Shown here: positions 36,229 through 45,273 of the stretch, piece by piece | How the letters are laid out: the number at the start of each line of letters is the position of its first letter | Numbering within the stretch: the first letter of the stretch is position 1 | Assembly (NCBI GenBank): GCA_036513315.1 | Contig: DATBZF010000080.1 | Location: 10,181-74,180, forward strand | Direction of reading: 5' to 3' | Source of the DNA: Roseiarcus sp036513315 | GTDB lineage: Bacteria > Pseudomonadota > Alphaproteobacteria > Rhizobiales > Beijerinckiaceae | Length of the DNA: 64,000 bases | Translations under genes and position numbers: made by a program | Notes under the pieces: model-generated | What the model was told of the DNA's origin: nothing | The model's input: only the letters and a program-made list of their open reading frames with translations | Database searches by the model: none

Positions 36229-37098
36229 ATGACGGCGGTTCTCGACACCATCCTCCAGGGCGTTCTGCTCGGCGGGCTCTATGCGTTGTTCGCGGCGGGA
36301 CTCGCACTGATCTTCGGCGTGATGCGGCTCGTCAATCTCGCCCATGGCGATCTCATCGTGCTCGCCGCCTATCTGATCCTGCTGATCGCCAATACGCTGC
36401 ATCTTGGCGTGATCCTCAGCTTCATCATCGCGCTGCCGCTGATGTTCGCAGCTGGTTACGTCCTGCAGACGGGACTGCTGAACCGGGTGATCGGCAACGA
36501 CATATTGGCGCCGCTGCTGACCACTTTCGGCCTGTCGATCATCCTGCAGAATGCGATGCTGACCGGCTTTTCCGCCGACAGCCGCCGCCTGACCAGCGAC
36601 GGCATCGAGACGGCGTCGCTGCCTTTGTTCAACGGCCTGGCGATCGGGGTGATGCCGCTGCTGACCTTCCTCGCCGCCGTCGCCGTCATCATCGCGCTCA
36701 ACCAGCTCTTTTATCGCACCGCGCTTGGCTACGCCTTTCGCGCGGTCTCCGACGATCCCGTCACGGCGCGGCTGATGGGGATCGACGACAAGCAATTGTT
36801 CGGAATCGCGATGGGCGTGGCGCTGGCGGTCTGCGCGGTCGCCGCGCTGTTCCTGGGACTGCGCGCCAATTTCGATCCGACGATCGGGCCGGGCCGGCTG
36901 ATCTTCGCCTTTGAGGCCGTGATCATCGGCGGGCTCGGCAGCCTGTGGGGTACGCTGGCGGGCGGCGTCATCCTCGGCGTCGCGCAGACGATCGGCGCCT
37001 CGATCAATCCGGAATGGCAATTGCTCGCCGGCCATCTCGCCTTTCTCGTCGTTCTGGCGGTGGCGCCGCGCGGACTGTTTCCGCGCGCGGTGGATTGA
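36229..37098 (+). CDS. ABC transporter permease, LivH-like
   Basis: 289 residues, about eight membrane segments. It has the family start LDTILQGVLLGGLYALFAAG, the GVMRLVNLAHGD segment and RAVSDDPVTARLMGID. It is an inner-membrane subunit of a branched-chain-type importer; GGGGGAG lies before the ATG. Confidence 0.92.
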   Translation: MTAVLDTILQGVLLGGLYALFAAGLALIFGVMRLVNLAHGDLIVLAAYLILLIANTLHLGVILSFIIALPLMFAAGYVLQTGLLNRVIGNDILAPLLTTFGLSIILQNAMLTGFSADSRRLTSDGIETASLPLFNGLAIGVMPLLTFLAAVAVIIALNQLFYRTALGYAFRAVSDDPVTARLMGIDDKQLFGIAMGVALAVCAVAALFLGLRANFDPTIGPGRLIFAFEAVIIGGLGSLWGTLAGGVILGVAQTIGASINPEWQLLAGHLAFLVVLAVAPRGLFPRAVD

Positions 37099-37108
37099 GG
37101 CGATAGCG

Positions 37109-38233
37109 ATGATGAACTCCGCCGCGCCTCGTTTCGTCATCGCCACGCGAACGCCGGTCTCGACGGTCGCCGCGTTTGGCTCGGCGGCGCTGATCCTGTT
37201 CCTGGCGGCGTTGCCGTTCCTGGCCGGGCGCAACGTCATGCAGAACATGTTCTTCATCCTGACCATGCTCGCGCTCGCACAATTCTGGAACCTGCTCGCC
37301 GGCTATTCCGGGCTGATCTCGGTTGGACAGCAGGCGTTCGTCGGGCTTGGCGCCTACCTCTTGTTCGCGTGGACGATCCTCGCCGGCGTCGATCCGGTGC
37401 TGGCGATCGTGCTTTCCGGCGCCGTCGCCGCACTGATCGCGCTGCCGACTTCGTTCCTGGTGTTCCGGCTGAAGGGCGCCTATTTCGCCGTCGGCACCTG
37501 GGTGGTCGCCGAAGTGTTCCGCCTCCTGCTCGCGCAGGTGAAGATCCTGGGCGGCGGCACCGGCACGGCGCTGCCGAGGGAGGTCACCAATGACGCCGTC
37601 TTGGTCTCATGGATCACGCATCTGACTGGCGCGCGCGCGGCGGTGGCGCGCGACATGGCCGATTATTGGCTCGCGCTGATCCTGGCCATAGCAGCGATCG
37701 GGCTGGTCTATGGATTGCTGCGCTCGCGGCGCGGCCTCGCGCTGGCGGCGATCCGCGACCATGAAGCGGCCTCGGGCTCGGTCGGCGTCGACGCGACGCG
37801 GACGAAGCGCCTCGTCTATGTCGTGAGCGCTTTCGGCGCCGGCATGACGGGGGCGCTGATCTATCTTTCCAAGGCGCGCATTTCGCCGGACGCCGCCTTC
37901 TCGCTGATCGATTGGACCGCCTTCGTCTTTTTCATCGTCATCATCGGCGGCATAGCGACCATCGAAGGGCCGATCATCGGCGTCCTGGTGTTCTGGCTGA
38001 TCCAGAACGAATTGTCGTCGTTCGGCAGCGTCTATCTGATGCTGCTCGGCGCCCTGGCGATCGTGATCATGCTATTCTTCCCCAAAGGCATCTGGGGAAC
38101 GCTCGCTGAGCGCTTCGATCTGCACCTGTTTCCGATCCGTCGCCGGCTGGAGATCGTCGACCGCGCGGGAAGTCCTGACGATATCGACTTGCGGCCAGCC
38201 CCGGCCGCTCATGTTCACGGAGGAAAGCCATGA
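37109..38233 (+). CDS. ABC transporter permease, LivM-like
   Basis: 374 residues with about nine to ten membrane segments, LLAGYSGLISVGQQAFVGLG and AIRDHEAASGSVGVDA, which are LivM hallmarks. The C-terminal 30 residues are soluble. The stop overlaps the ATG of the dioxygenase gene, so transporter and enzyme are translated together, tying the imported substrate to hydroxyquinol metabolism. Confidence 0.92.
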   Translation: MMNSAAPRFVIATRTPVSTVAAFGSAALILFLAALPFLAGRNVMQNMFFILTMLALAQFWNLLAGYSGLISVGQQAFVGLGAYLLFAWTILAGVDPVLAIVLSGAVAALIALPTSFLVFRLKGAYFAVGTWVVAEVFRLLLAQVKILGGGTGTALPREVTNDAVLVSWITHLTGARAAVARDMADYWLALILAIAAIGLVYGLLRSRRGLALAAIRDHEAASGSVGVDATRTKRLVYVVSAFGAGMTGALIYLSKARISPDAAFSLIDWTAFVFFIVIIGGIATIEGPIIGVLVFWLIQNELSSFGSVYLMLLGALAIVIMLFFPKGIWGTLAERFDLHLFPIRRRLEIVDRAGSPDDIDLRPAPAAHVHGGKP

Positions 38234-39177
38234 CCGATCAAACGGCGCCCAATCGCAAGGCGCACAAATATCCTTATTTTGCCGAGGAGAAATCCGCAGA
38301 TGTCGTCAATGCGCGCATGTCGCCCGACGCTGACGCGCGCCTCGCTCAGGTGATGGCGGCGATCGTCAGGCACATGCATGCGGCGGTCAAGGAGATCGAG
38401 CCGACCCATGACGAATGGCTGGCGGCGATCAAATTCCTCACCGACACCGGCCATAAATGCACGGACTGGCGGCAGGAATTCATTCTGCTGTCGGACACGC
38501 TCGGCGTCTCGATGCTGGTCGACGCCATCAACAATCGCAAGCCGAACGGCGCCACCGAGAACACCATCCTCGGGCCTTTCTACATTCCCGACGCGCCGCA
38601 CTATCCGGCCGGCGGCAATATCTCGCTCGACCACAAAGGCGAGCCGCTGGTGGTGCGCGGCAAGGTCGCCGACGCGCAGGGCAGGCCGATCGCCGGCGCC
38701 AAAATCGACGTCTGGCAGGCCAATGACGACGGCTTCTACGACGTGCAGCAGAAAGGCGTGCAGCCGGACATGAACCTGCGCGGCCTTTTCACTGCCGATG
38801 CCGAGGGCGCCTATTGGTTCCGTTCCGCCAAGCCGCGCTATTATCCGATCCCCGATGACGGGCCGGTCGGCAAATTGCTGGCGAAACTCGGCCGCCATCC
38901 CAATCGCGCCGCCCATCTCCATATGATCGTCACCGCGCCGGGCTTCGAGCCGGTCGTCACCCATATTTTCACGCCGGATTGTCCCTATCTCGACGAGGAT
39001 GCGGTGTTCGGCGTCAAGGAAAGCCTGATTGCCGATTTCAGACATGTGGACGACCCGGCGCGGGCCAAGGAATTGGGCGTCGCCAATCCGTTCTGGTCAG
39101 TGAATTGGGATTTCGTGCTGGCGCCGGCGGCGCCAGGCGCGGCGGAGCGGAAGATGTTTCATGTGTCGGGGGCGTAG
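38230..39177 (+). CDS. Hydroxyquinol 1,2-dioxygenase (intradiol)
   Basis: 315 residues. The N-terminal helical linker domain (about 20-110) contains FLTDTGHKCTDWRQEF and TLGVSMLVDAINN, typical of catechol/hydroxyquinol 1,2-dioxygenases. The catalytic domain has the expected non-haem Fe(III) ligands Y170, Y205, H229 and H231 (HLHMIV). It cleaves hydroxyquinol to maleylacetate. With the maleylacetate reductase at 32147 this gives the lower hydroxyquinol pathway. No ring hydroxylase or decarboxylase that would supply hydroxyquinol is present in the window. Confidence 0.9.
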   Translation: MTDQTAPNRKAHKYPYFAEEKSADVVNARMSPDADARLAQVMAAIVRHMHAAVKEIEPTHDEWLAAIKFLTDTGHKCTDWRQEFILLSDTLGVSMLVDAINNRKPNGATENTILGPFYIPDAPHYPAGGNISLDHKGEPLVVRGKVADAQGRPIAGAKIDVWQANDDGFYDVQQKGVQPDMNLRGLFTADAEGAYWFRSAKPRYYPIPDDGPVGKLLAKLGRHPNRAAHLHMIVTAPGFEPVVTHIFTPDCPYLDEDAVFGVKESLIADFRHVDDPARAKELGVANPFWSVNWDFVLAPAAPGAAERKMFHVSGA

Positions 39178-39209
39178 ACTTCTCACGATCGGCGCTCCAC
39201 TCGCGCCAC

Positions 39210-39299
39210 CGTCATTGCGAGCGGCAGCGAAGCAATCCAGACGAAGGCTGACATGGCTCAGTCTGGATTGCTTCGTCGCTTCGCTCCCTCGCAATGACG
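39210..39299. repeat. Inverted repeat family C, copy 2
   Basis: GTCATTGCGAGCGGCAGCGA..AGCAATCCAGAC facing GTCTGGATTGCTTCGTCGCT..CTCGCAATGAC; the left arm is slightly shortened relative to copy 1. It lies just after the dioxygenase gene and before the AcnX pair and may terminate the hydroxyquinol operon. Confidence 0.8.
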
Positions 39300-39321
39300 C
39301 GTGATTGCGGCGGGAGCGATC

Positions 39322-40566
39322 ATGCGTCTCACCGCATTCGAGAAAGACATGGCGGCCGGCGGGCAGGGGGCGGCGGCCGCTTTCGCCATGGACATTCTGC
39401 TGCGGTTCGGCGAGGCGATCGGCGCGCCCGCGCTTCTTGAAATTGCCCAGGCCCATGTCGACGGCTGCCTCTATCATGGCGAGGTCAGTCTCGATTTTGT
39501 CGAGCGGCTGGTGGCGGAAGGCGGACGGGTGCGCGCGCCGACGACGCTCAATGTCGGCTCGATGGACCTTCTTCATCCTGAACTGATCGGCGGCGCCGCG
39601 GCGCTGCGTTCGGCGGGCCGCAGGCTGATGGAGGCGCATCTTGCGCTCGGCTGCGAGCGGAGCTTCACCTGCGCGCCCTATCAGACGCGTTTCCGGCCGC
39701 GCTTCGGCGAACAGATCGCCTGGGGCGAATCGAACGCGATCGTCTTCGCCAATTCAGCGATCGGCGCGCGCACCAATCGCTACGGCGATTTCATTGATCT
39801 TTGCTGCGCGATGACCGGCCGTGCGCCAGCCTTCGGCCTGCATCTCGACGCGAATCGCAAAGGCGAAATCCTGTTCCGTGTGCATGACGCGGCGGAGGCG
39901 ACGGATACGCTCTATGTCGCAATCGGCGCGATCGTCGGCGCGCGTTCGCAGGGGCGTATTCCCGTCATTGAAGGATTGCCGCCGCCGCGATCGGAAGATC
40001 AGCTCAAGGCGCTTGGCGCGGTGGCGGCCTCGACAGGCTCCGTCGCGCTTTTCCATGCGATCGGGATCACGCCGGAGGCTCCTACCTACCGCGACGCGTT
40101 TGGCGGCGGCGAGCCGCGGCAAATCATCGAACTGTCTTCGGCGGACCTGCGTGACGCGTTGGCGAAACTGTCGACCGCGCCGGAAGGCGCGCCGCTCGTT
40201 GCAGTCAGCCTCGGAACGCCGCATTTTTCAGTCGGTGAATTTCAGACCCTGGCGCCGCTGCTCTCGGGGTTCCGCGCGGCGCCGGGCGTCGAGGTCTACG
40301 TCAATACCGGCCGCGAGACTTATGCAGCGATCGCCGGGAACGGCCTTCTCGCGGGTCTCGAAGCGGCGGGTGTGATCGTCGTCACCGACACCTGCACTTA
40401 TGTGACGTCGATCCTGCGCAAGCTCGACGGCGTCGTCATGACCAATTCCGGCAAATGGGCGCATTACGCACCTGGCAATCTCGGCGTCGAAGTCGCGTTC
40501 GGCTCGCTCGAAGATTGCATCGCCTCGGCGGCGGCGGGGCGCGTCGTGCGGAGCGCCCTTCTATGA
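39322..40566 (+). CDS. Aconitase X catalytic (large) subunit
   Basis: 414 residues of the AcnX/DUF521 family: MRLTAFEKDMAAGGQGAA at the start, PTTLNVGSMDLLHP, CAPYQTRFRPRFGEQIAWGESNAIVFANS (with the conserved cysteine), and VVTDTCTYVTSIL. Bacterial AcnX enzymes have been shown to dehydrate cis-3-hydroxy-L-proline; archaeal ones act in mevalonate metabolism. It is a separate subunit here, with the swivel domain encoded next. Start ATG 39322 follows GGGAG. No proline catabolic gene is adjacent, so the substrate is open. Confidence 0.86.
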   Translation: MRLTAFEKDMAAGGQGAAAAFAMDILLRFGEAIGAPALLEIAQAHVDGCLYHGEVSLDFVERLVAEGGRVRAPTTLNVGSMDLLHPELIGGAAALRSAGRRLMEAHLALGCERSFTCAPYQTRFRPRFGEQIAWGESNAIVFANSAIGARTNRYGDFIDLCCAMTGRAPAFGLHLDANRKGEILFRVHDAAEATDTLYVAIGAIVGARSQGRIPVIEGLPPPRSEDQLKALGAVAASTGSVALFHAIGITPEAPTYRDAFGGGEPRQIIELSSADLRDALAKLSTAPEGAPLVAVSLGTPHFSVGEFQTLAPLLSGFRAAPGVEVYVNTGRETYAAIAGNGLLAGLEAAGVIVVTDTCTYVTSILRKLDGVVMTNSGKWAHYAPGNLGVEVAFGSLEDCIASAAAGRVVRSALL

Positions 40567-40988
40567 ATCTGGCCGCGCGTTGTCTCGTCGAAGGCGAAGC
40601 GGAAGGCGCTGTCGCGCTACTGTCGATTCCGCTCAGTTTCTGGGGCGGCTTTGATCCGGCGAGCGGCCGGGTGATCGATCGCTCGCATCCGGTCTTTGGC
40701 GCCGAGATCGCCGGCCGCGTGCTTGCGATGCCATCAGGGCGCGGCTCGAGCTCGGCGAGCTCGGTGCTCGCCGAGGCGATCCGCCGCGGCACGGCGCCCG
40801 CCGCGATCATTCTGACGATCGCTGATCCGATCATCACGGTCGGCGCCATCGTCGCGCGCAAGCTCTATGGCAAGGCGTGTCCGGTCGTGGTCTGTGACGC
40901 GGCGGATTTTGAACGGCTGTCGGAAGGGATGCGCGTTCGCGTCATCGCGCGTGAGGGTTTGTGCGCGATCGTCGCGACTGGCGTGTGA
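40563..40988 (+). CDS. Aconitase X swivel-domain (small) subunit
   Basis: 141 residues of the DUF126/AcnX swivel family: LLSIPLSFWGGFDPASGRVID, HPVFGAEIAGRVLAMPSGRGSSSASSVLAEAI, containing the conserved serine-rich loop. It overlaps the large-subunit stop as ATGA, so the two are made together as a heterodimer. Confidence 0.87.
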   Translation: MNLAARCLVEGEAEGAVALLSIPLSFWGGFDPASGRVIDRSHPVFGAEIAGRVLAMPSGRGSSSASSVLAEAIRRGTAPAAIILTIADPIITVGAIVARKLYGKACPVVVCDAADFERLSEGMRVRVIAREGLCAIVATGV

Positions 40989-41030
40989 CCTGTGGATCAG
41001 ACGCTTCATCCGCTCCCGGCTGAAATCAGA

Positions 41031-41184
41031 TTCCTCCATTGATTTCTTGGGCGGAGCGGGGCGCGGAAGGAGATTGAAGTCAAGGGTGCGCGAAGCGCAT
41101 CGCCTTCGGCGACGACCGCTTTTGCGGCCGCCCTTGAGTTCAATCTCCTTCCGCGCAGAATGGCCGCCAAGAGATCAATGAAGG
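41031..41184. repeat. Nested inverted repeat, family F
   Basis: Outer arms CATTGATTTCTTGGGCGG / CCGCCAAGAGATCAATG and inner arms GCGCGGAAGGAGATTGAA / TTCAATCTCCTTCCGCGC enclose a short centre. A partial end of the same element, TTCCTCGATTGATTTCTTGG, recurs at 62856-62875. It occupies most of the gap 40989-41263 between the convergent AcnX and SDR genes. Confidence 0.75.
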
Positions 41185-41263
41185 TTTGTCGCCGAATGCG
41201 GCGGAGCGTTCCGCGCAAATTCAAATGCAGGATGCTGCCAGCCGTCGCGCAGACCGACGCGCT

Positions 41264-42010
41264 CTATCGCTGTCCGCCCGAGGCGGTGATGCGCTCGCCC
41301 GTCAGCCAAGCGGATTCGTCGGAAGCCAGGAACAGCGCGACGCGCGCAATATCGTCAGGCTGTCCCAGCCGGCCCATCGGCAGCGCCGCGCCCATCGTTT
41401 TCGCCGTCTCGCCTTCAATCCCCAATGCCGCAAGGCCCTCGGTCGCCGTCATGCCGGGCGCGATCGCATTGACGCGAATTTTGCGGCCCGCGAGTTCATT
41501 GGCGAGCGCCCTGGTGATCGTGTCGACCGCGGCTTTCGAGGCGGAATAGATCAGCGAGTTCGGCACCGGGTTCACGCTCGAAATGGTGCTGAGGTTGATG
41601 ATGCTGCCGCCATTGGGGCCGAAGGCGCCGACGGCCTCCTGACTCGTCAGGATCACGCTGAGCACATTGGTGTCGAATTGCCGATGAAAGTCCGCCTCGG
41701 TCGCCGCCTCCAGCGGTCCGAAGGTGAACACGCCGGCATTGTTGACGATGACGCTTGGCGCGCCGAGCGCGGCTTTGGTCTCGGCGAACAGCCGCTTCAC
41801 GTCGGCGATCTTGGCGACATTGGCCTGGATCGCCACGGCCTTGCCGCCCTCGCGCGTGATCTCGCCGACGACTTTGTCGGCGTCGCCCTTGCTGGAGGAA
41901 TAATTGACCGCCACCGCCGCGCCCGCCTTGGCGAAGCGCCGCGCGATGGCGGCGCCGATGCCCTTCGAAGCTCCGGTGACGATCGCCACTTTGCCGGTTA
42001 GCTCACCCAT
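41264..42010 (-). CDS. Short-chain dehydrogenase/reductase (3-oxoacyl-ACP reductase-like)
   Basis: 248 residues. TGASKGIG (about 12-19), NNAGVFTFGP, NLSTISSVNPVPNSLIYSASKAA with the Ser-Tyr-Lys set, and NAIAPGMTATEG. The GASKGIG plus NYSSSKGDAD context suggests NADP(H). The start at ATG 42010 uses AAGGAG seven bases upstream; the ATG six bases earlier is too close to that site. Divergent from a LysR gene, which probably controls it. Confidence 0.87.
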   Translation of the reverse strand: MGELTGKVAIVTGASKGIGAAIARRFAKAGAAVAVNYSSSKGDADKVVGEITREGGKAVAIQANVAKIADVKRLFAETKAALGAPSVIVNNAGVFTFGPLEAATEADFHRQFDTNVLSVILTSQEAVGAFGPNGGSIINLSTISSVNPVPNSLIYSASKAAVDTITRALANELAGRKIRVNAIAPGMTATEGLAALGIEGETAKTMGAALPMGRLGQPDDIARVALFLASDESAWLTGERITASGGQR

Positions 42011-42099
42011 GACCATGCTCCTTGCCGCTGTCGTCGTCCGCTGAAATTCGGGACGTCCGAGAGATAGATCATGCGCGGCATGGCAGGTAGCGTGCCCGG

Positions 42100-42121
42100 T
42101 TTCATATGATATATTCATTTT
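42100..42121. promoter_or_regulatory. AT-rich dyad in the SDR/LysR divergent intergenic region
   Basis: The stretch TTTCATATGATATATTCATT is markedly AT-rich within GC-rich DNA and contains the small palindromes CATATG and ATATAT. It lies just before the LysR gene, where LysR proteins usually bind T-N11-A sites. The assignment is positional only. Confidence 0.35.
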
Positions 42122-42125
42122 CGGC

Positions 42126-43019
42126 ATGAATGATCGGCTCCAACAACTCACGCTCTTTGTCCGCACGGTGGAGACCGGCAGCTTTTCAAAGGCGGCCCGC
42201 GAATTCGGGCTGTCGCAGCCTTCCGTGTCCCGCACGATCGCCGCGCTGGAGGATCGTCTCGGCGTCAAATTGCTCGTCAGGACCACTCGTCAGCTTTCCC
42301 TCACTAATGCGGGCGAGGCCTTGCTGAGGCGGGCGCGCGAGGCTTTGGCGGGGATCGACGACGCCGAAAACGCAGCGCGCGGCGCCGATCGCCTTTCGGG
42401 ATTGCTGCGGGTCGCGCTGCCGATGACCTTCGGCGCCCGGCAGATCGTCCCGCTTCTGCCGGCCTTCCTCGAGAACCATCCGCAGCTCCGGATCGAACTG
42501 ATGATGTCCGATCGCTACGAGAATCTGATCGCCGAGGGCGCCGATCTCGCGCTGCGGCTTGGCGACCAGCCCGATTCCAGTTTCGTGATGCGCAAGCTCG
42601 CCAGCGCGCGGCGCCTGTTCGTCGCCTCGCCTTCCTACCTTGCCCGCCGCGCGGCGCCCCGGACCATGGCCGATCTCGCCGGTCATGAGCTGATCGGCGG
42701 CCCGTCCGATTCCGGCGATCGAAATTGGGTCGCGCGCCGCGCCGGCGTGAATGAGGTGCAGGCGGTGGAAGCCCGTATCCGGACCGGCTACGCTGCGGGC
42801 GTTGTCGCCTGTGCGGCGGCCGGCCTTGGCATCGCCACCGCGTCGGTCTGGATGTGCCGCGAAGAGCTCGCCTCCGGCGCGCTGGTCGAGATACTCGCCG
42901 ATTATCGCCTCGATCCGGTCGCCGCTTTCGTCCTGTTCCCGGCAGGGCGCCGGCCCTCGCAAAAAGCGCGCGCCTTCAGCGACTATCTGGAGGGCGCGCT
43001 GGCGCGAATCGAGGCGTAA
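42126..43019 (+). CDS. LysR-family transcriptional regulator
   Basis: 297 residues. N-terminal winged helix: LTLFVRTVETGSFSKAAREF and GLSQPSVSRTIAALEDRLG. The substrate-binding domain starts near residue 90 (LLRVALPMTFGARQIVPLLPAF). It is the type divergently placed next to an SDR gene, 115 bases apart, suggesting regulation of that gene. Confidence 0.9.
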   Translation: MNDRLQQLTLFVRTVETGSFSKAAREFGLSQPSVSRTIAALEDRLGVKLLVRTTRQLSLTNAGEALLRRAREALAGIDDAENAARGADRLSGLLRVALPMTFGARQIVPLLPAFLENHPQLRIELMMSDRYENLIAEGADLALRLGDQPDSSFVMRKLASARRLFVASPSYLARRAAPRTMADLAGHELIGGPSDSGDRNWVARRAGVNEVQAVEARIRTGYAAGVVACAAAGLGIATASVWMCREELASGALVEILADYRLDPVAAFVLFPAGRRPSQKARAFSDYLEGALARIEA

Positions 43020-43091
43020 CCGCGCCTTTTCCGGGGCGCGGCTTGCCTTTCTTCGCGCGCTGGCCATAATGAAGACGTTGGGGGGTGACGC

Positions 43092-43907
43092 ATGATGTTG
43101 CGTCTCGCGACACTCGTGGGCCTAGGGCTCTTTGGCGCCGTACAGGCGACGGCCGAGGAATTGTCGCCGCTTATCCTGCATCCTGCGGCGCATGAGCGCT
43201 CCAGCGAGATCGGCCTGGCTTCGTGGTATGGCAGCGAGTTTCACGGCCATGCGACAGCTAATGGCGAAATCTTCGACATGGGCTCGCTTACGGCGGCGCA
43301 TCGCACAATGCCGCTGCCGAGCTATGCGCGCGTCACCAATCTGCGCAACGGTCGTTCGGTGATCGTGCGCGTCAACGATCGCGGGCCATTCGTCGGCGGC
43401 CGCATGCTCGATGTCTCGGCGCGCGTCGCCAACCTGCTGGAATTCAATCGTACCGGCGTCACCAAGGTCCGTCTCGATTATATCGGCAAGGCGCCGCCGG
43501 CCGGATCCGACGGGCCGTCGCTGCTGGCGAGCCTGCAGAAGAACGGCGTCCCGGCCGCCGTCAAGCCGACATTAGCCGCCGCGAGCCCTGCGCCCGATTC
43601 AGGCGCGACCATGATCGCGCGCGCGTTCGAACATTCGCTGACGGATGCGCCGTCGCCAACCGCGCTGCGCTTCGCGCCCGATGAGGGCGAGACCGTTATT
43701 GCGCGCGCCGTCGAACATACGCGCGCGATCGAACTGACGCCCGTCGTCGCCGCCGCGCATCCGGCGCCCGTCGCGGCCGACACGATGGTCGCGCGCGCCG
43801 ACGACGAGCGGCCGGCCGCCGAAGCCCCTTCGCCCTATGGCATATTGATCGCCTATCCCTTCATCGTCCAGATCGCGCCGCTGCTGAGGGGCACGACGTC
43901 GCAGTGA
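43092..43907 (+). CDS. rlpA: RlpA-like septal ring lytic transglycosylase/double-psi barrel protein
   Basis: 271 residues. Signal peptide at 1-22 (LATLVGLGLFGAVQATA). The RlpA barrel (about 40-135) contains GLASWYGSEFHGHATANGE, AAHRTMPLPSYARVTN and VRVNDRGPFVGGRMLDVS, including the conserved Asp of the catalytic pocket. After the barrel there is no SPOR domain; instead about 110 residues hold three imperfect repeats beginning ATMIARAFEH, ETVIARAVEH and DTMVARADDE. It would act on peptidoglycan in the periplasm. Confidence 0.85.
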   Translation: MMLRLATLVGLGLFGAVQATAEELSPLILHPAAHERSSEIGLASWYGSEFHGHATANGEIFDMGSLTAAHRTMPLPSYARVTNLRNGRSVIVRVNDRGPFVGGRMLDVSARVANLLEFNRTGVTKVRLDYIGKAPPAGSDGPSLLASLQKNGVPAAVKPTLAAASPAPDSGATMIARAFEHSLTDAPSPTALRFAPDEGETVIARAVEHTRAIELTPVVAAAHPAPVAADTMVARADDERPAAEAPSPYGILIAYPFIVQIAPLLRGTTSQ

Positions 43908-44052
43908 TCAACGAACCCGGCGGTCGGATCGTGTCCCCGATGAGCGCGCGACCGTCTGAGATCTATGAGCGCCATCCATTTGAGATGAAGCAGTCGTCGC
44001 GGGATGCCGCCTCGCCGCGGTAAACGAGGAGGCGACGCGCCGGGGCAAATCG

Positions 44053-45039
44053 TCAGTTGCTGACGCGCAAGCGCTGATCGGGCATCGCTTGCAGGGTCTT
44101 GATGATCTGATTGGTTGGCGCGCTATTGGCGCAAAGGCCGGTTGCTGTTTCGCCGAAGTCAACCAGGCTGTGATATTCGGGCGTCGGCGCCTTTTCGAGC
44201 GGCAACAGCCATGCTGGCAAATTGCGCTTCTTCAGGCCGTCGAAATAGAGCTGCTGGGTGAAGAAATAGACATTCTCGTCGCGGGGATCGCCAATCACGA
44301 AAATGCGCTGGTCCCCAGCGGTCTGGATTTTGCCGATATCCGAATAAGGGTCGAGGTTGACCGGGCTGTCTGCTCCCGGCGAATGATGAGCGGTGAGATA
44401 GGCGCGAAAGTTCGCCGCGCCTGACGAGATGATGGCGCAGCGAAGGTCCGTGCGCTCTGTCAGCATTTGCGCCACCAGCGTGCCGCCGCCGCTATGGCCT
44501 CCCAAGGCCCACGATACCACGCCATAACGCGCCTTCAGCGCGTCCAGGAAGGCATTGATCAGCTTTCCCTCGATAACGCGGCTCCGCATGGTGAAGTGCC
44601 GGCCGGCGCTGCCGTAGCTGCCGGGACGGGCGAGGAAGATGAAGGGTACGCCAAAGCGTTGCGACAGTTCGCGCTCCTGATCCACCATGGCGTTCACGCC
44701 AAGGTCCTTCATGTGCTTGTCGGCGGGGCCTTCGTGTTTGCCCATGACGTCGCCATGCAGCCAGCCGGCTACGACAGGATTGGGGCCAGGCGCGGGCTTC
44801 AGGCCGGAGGCGTAGTAGCGCAGGCAATATCCCTCGCCATCAACCTGGACCCAGGCCCCCGTTTCCTGTCTCTCAAGATCCGCGCATCTGTCGCGAGGGA
44901 TCGTAATCCCGCCGACTGCAGCGGCTGGATCGAACATCTCACCGCTGCGTAGCGATTGGGCGGAAACGGTTGCGGCGCCGCAAGCGATCACAAAGCCAGC
45001 AACGACAAAAGCAGAGGTAGGAAAACATTTGCGGGTCAA
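44053..45039 (-). CDS. Secreted alpha/beta hydrolase-fold protein
   Basis: 328 residues with a signal peptide (VVAGFVIACGAATVSA, cleavage near residue 27). The nucleophile elbow GGHSGGG places Ser at 183; D251 or D254 (GDPRDENV) and H290 (EYHSL) could complete the triad. YCLRYYASGL and WLHGDVMGKHEGPADKHM precede it. Periplasmic esterase or peptidase activity is plausible; the substrate is not known. Monocistronic, convergent with rlpA. Confidence 0.75.
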   Translation of the reverse strand: MTRKCFPTSAFVVAGFVIACGAATVSAQSLRSGEMFDPAAAVGGITIPRDRCADLERQETGAWVQVDGEGYCLRYYASGLKPAPGPNPVVAGWLHGDVMGKHEGPADKHMKDLGVNAMVDQERELSQRFGVPFIFLARPGSYGSAGRHFTMRSRVIEGKLINAFLDALKARYGVVSWALGGHSGGGTLVAQMLTERTDLRCAIISSGAANFRAYLTAHHSPGADSPVNLDPYSDIGKIQTAGDQRIFVIGDPRDENVYFFTQQLYFDGLKKRNLPAWLLPLEKAPTPEYHSLVDFGETATGLCANSAPTNQIIKTLQAMPDQRLRVSN

Positions 45040-45273
45040 TTATTCTCTCACATAATTCGAGGGCGGGCGATCAATCGCGCGCGTGTCTCAAACAATGCGG
45101 GCAGAATCTTGACCCGATGTGAGCGTGAAGCCCTTCGATACAATCGGAGTCGAGCTGGATACTGAGATCACCGGACCGCGGTCGAACGCGTCAGGCGATG
45201 ACGGACGCGATGTGAGCGCGGGTTTCCCACCCTCCTAATGCACGGTCGTTCGAAGGTACGAATCCGGTAGTAG

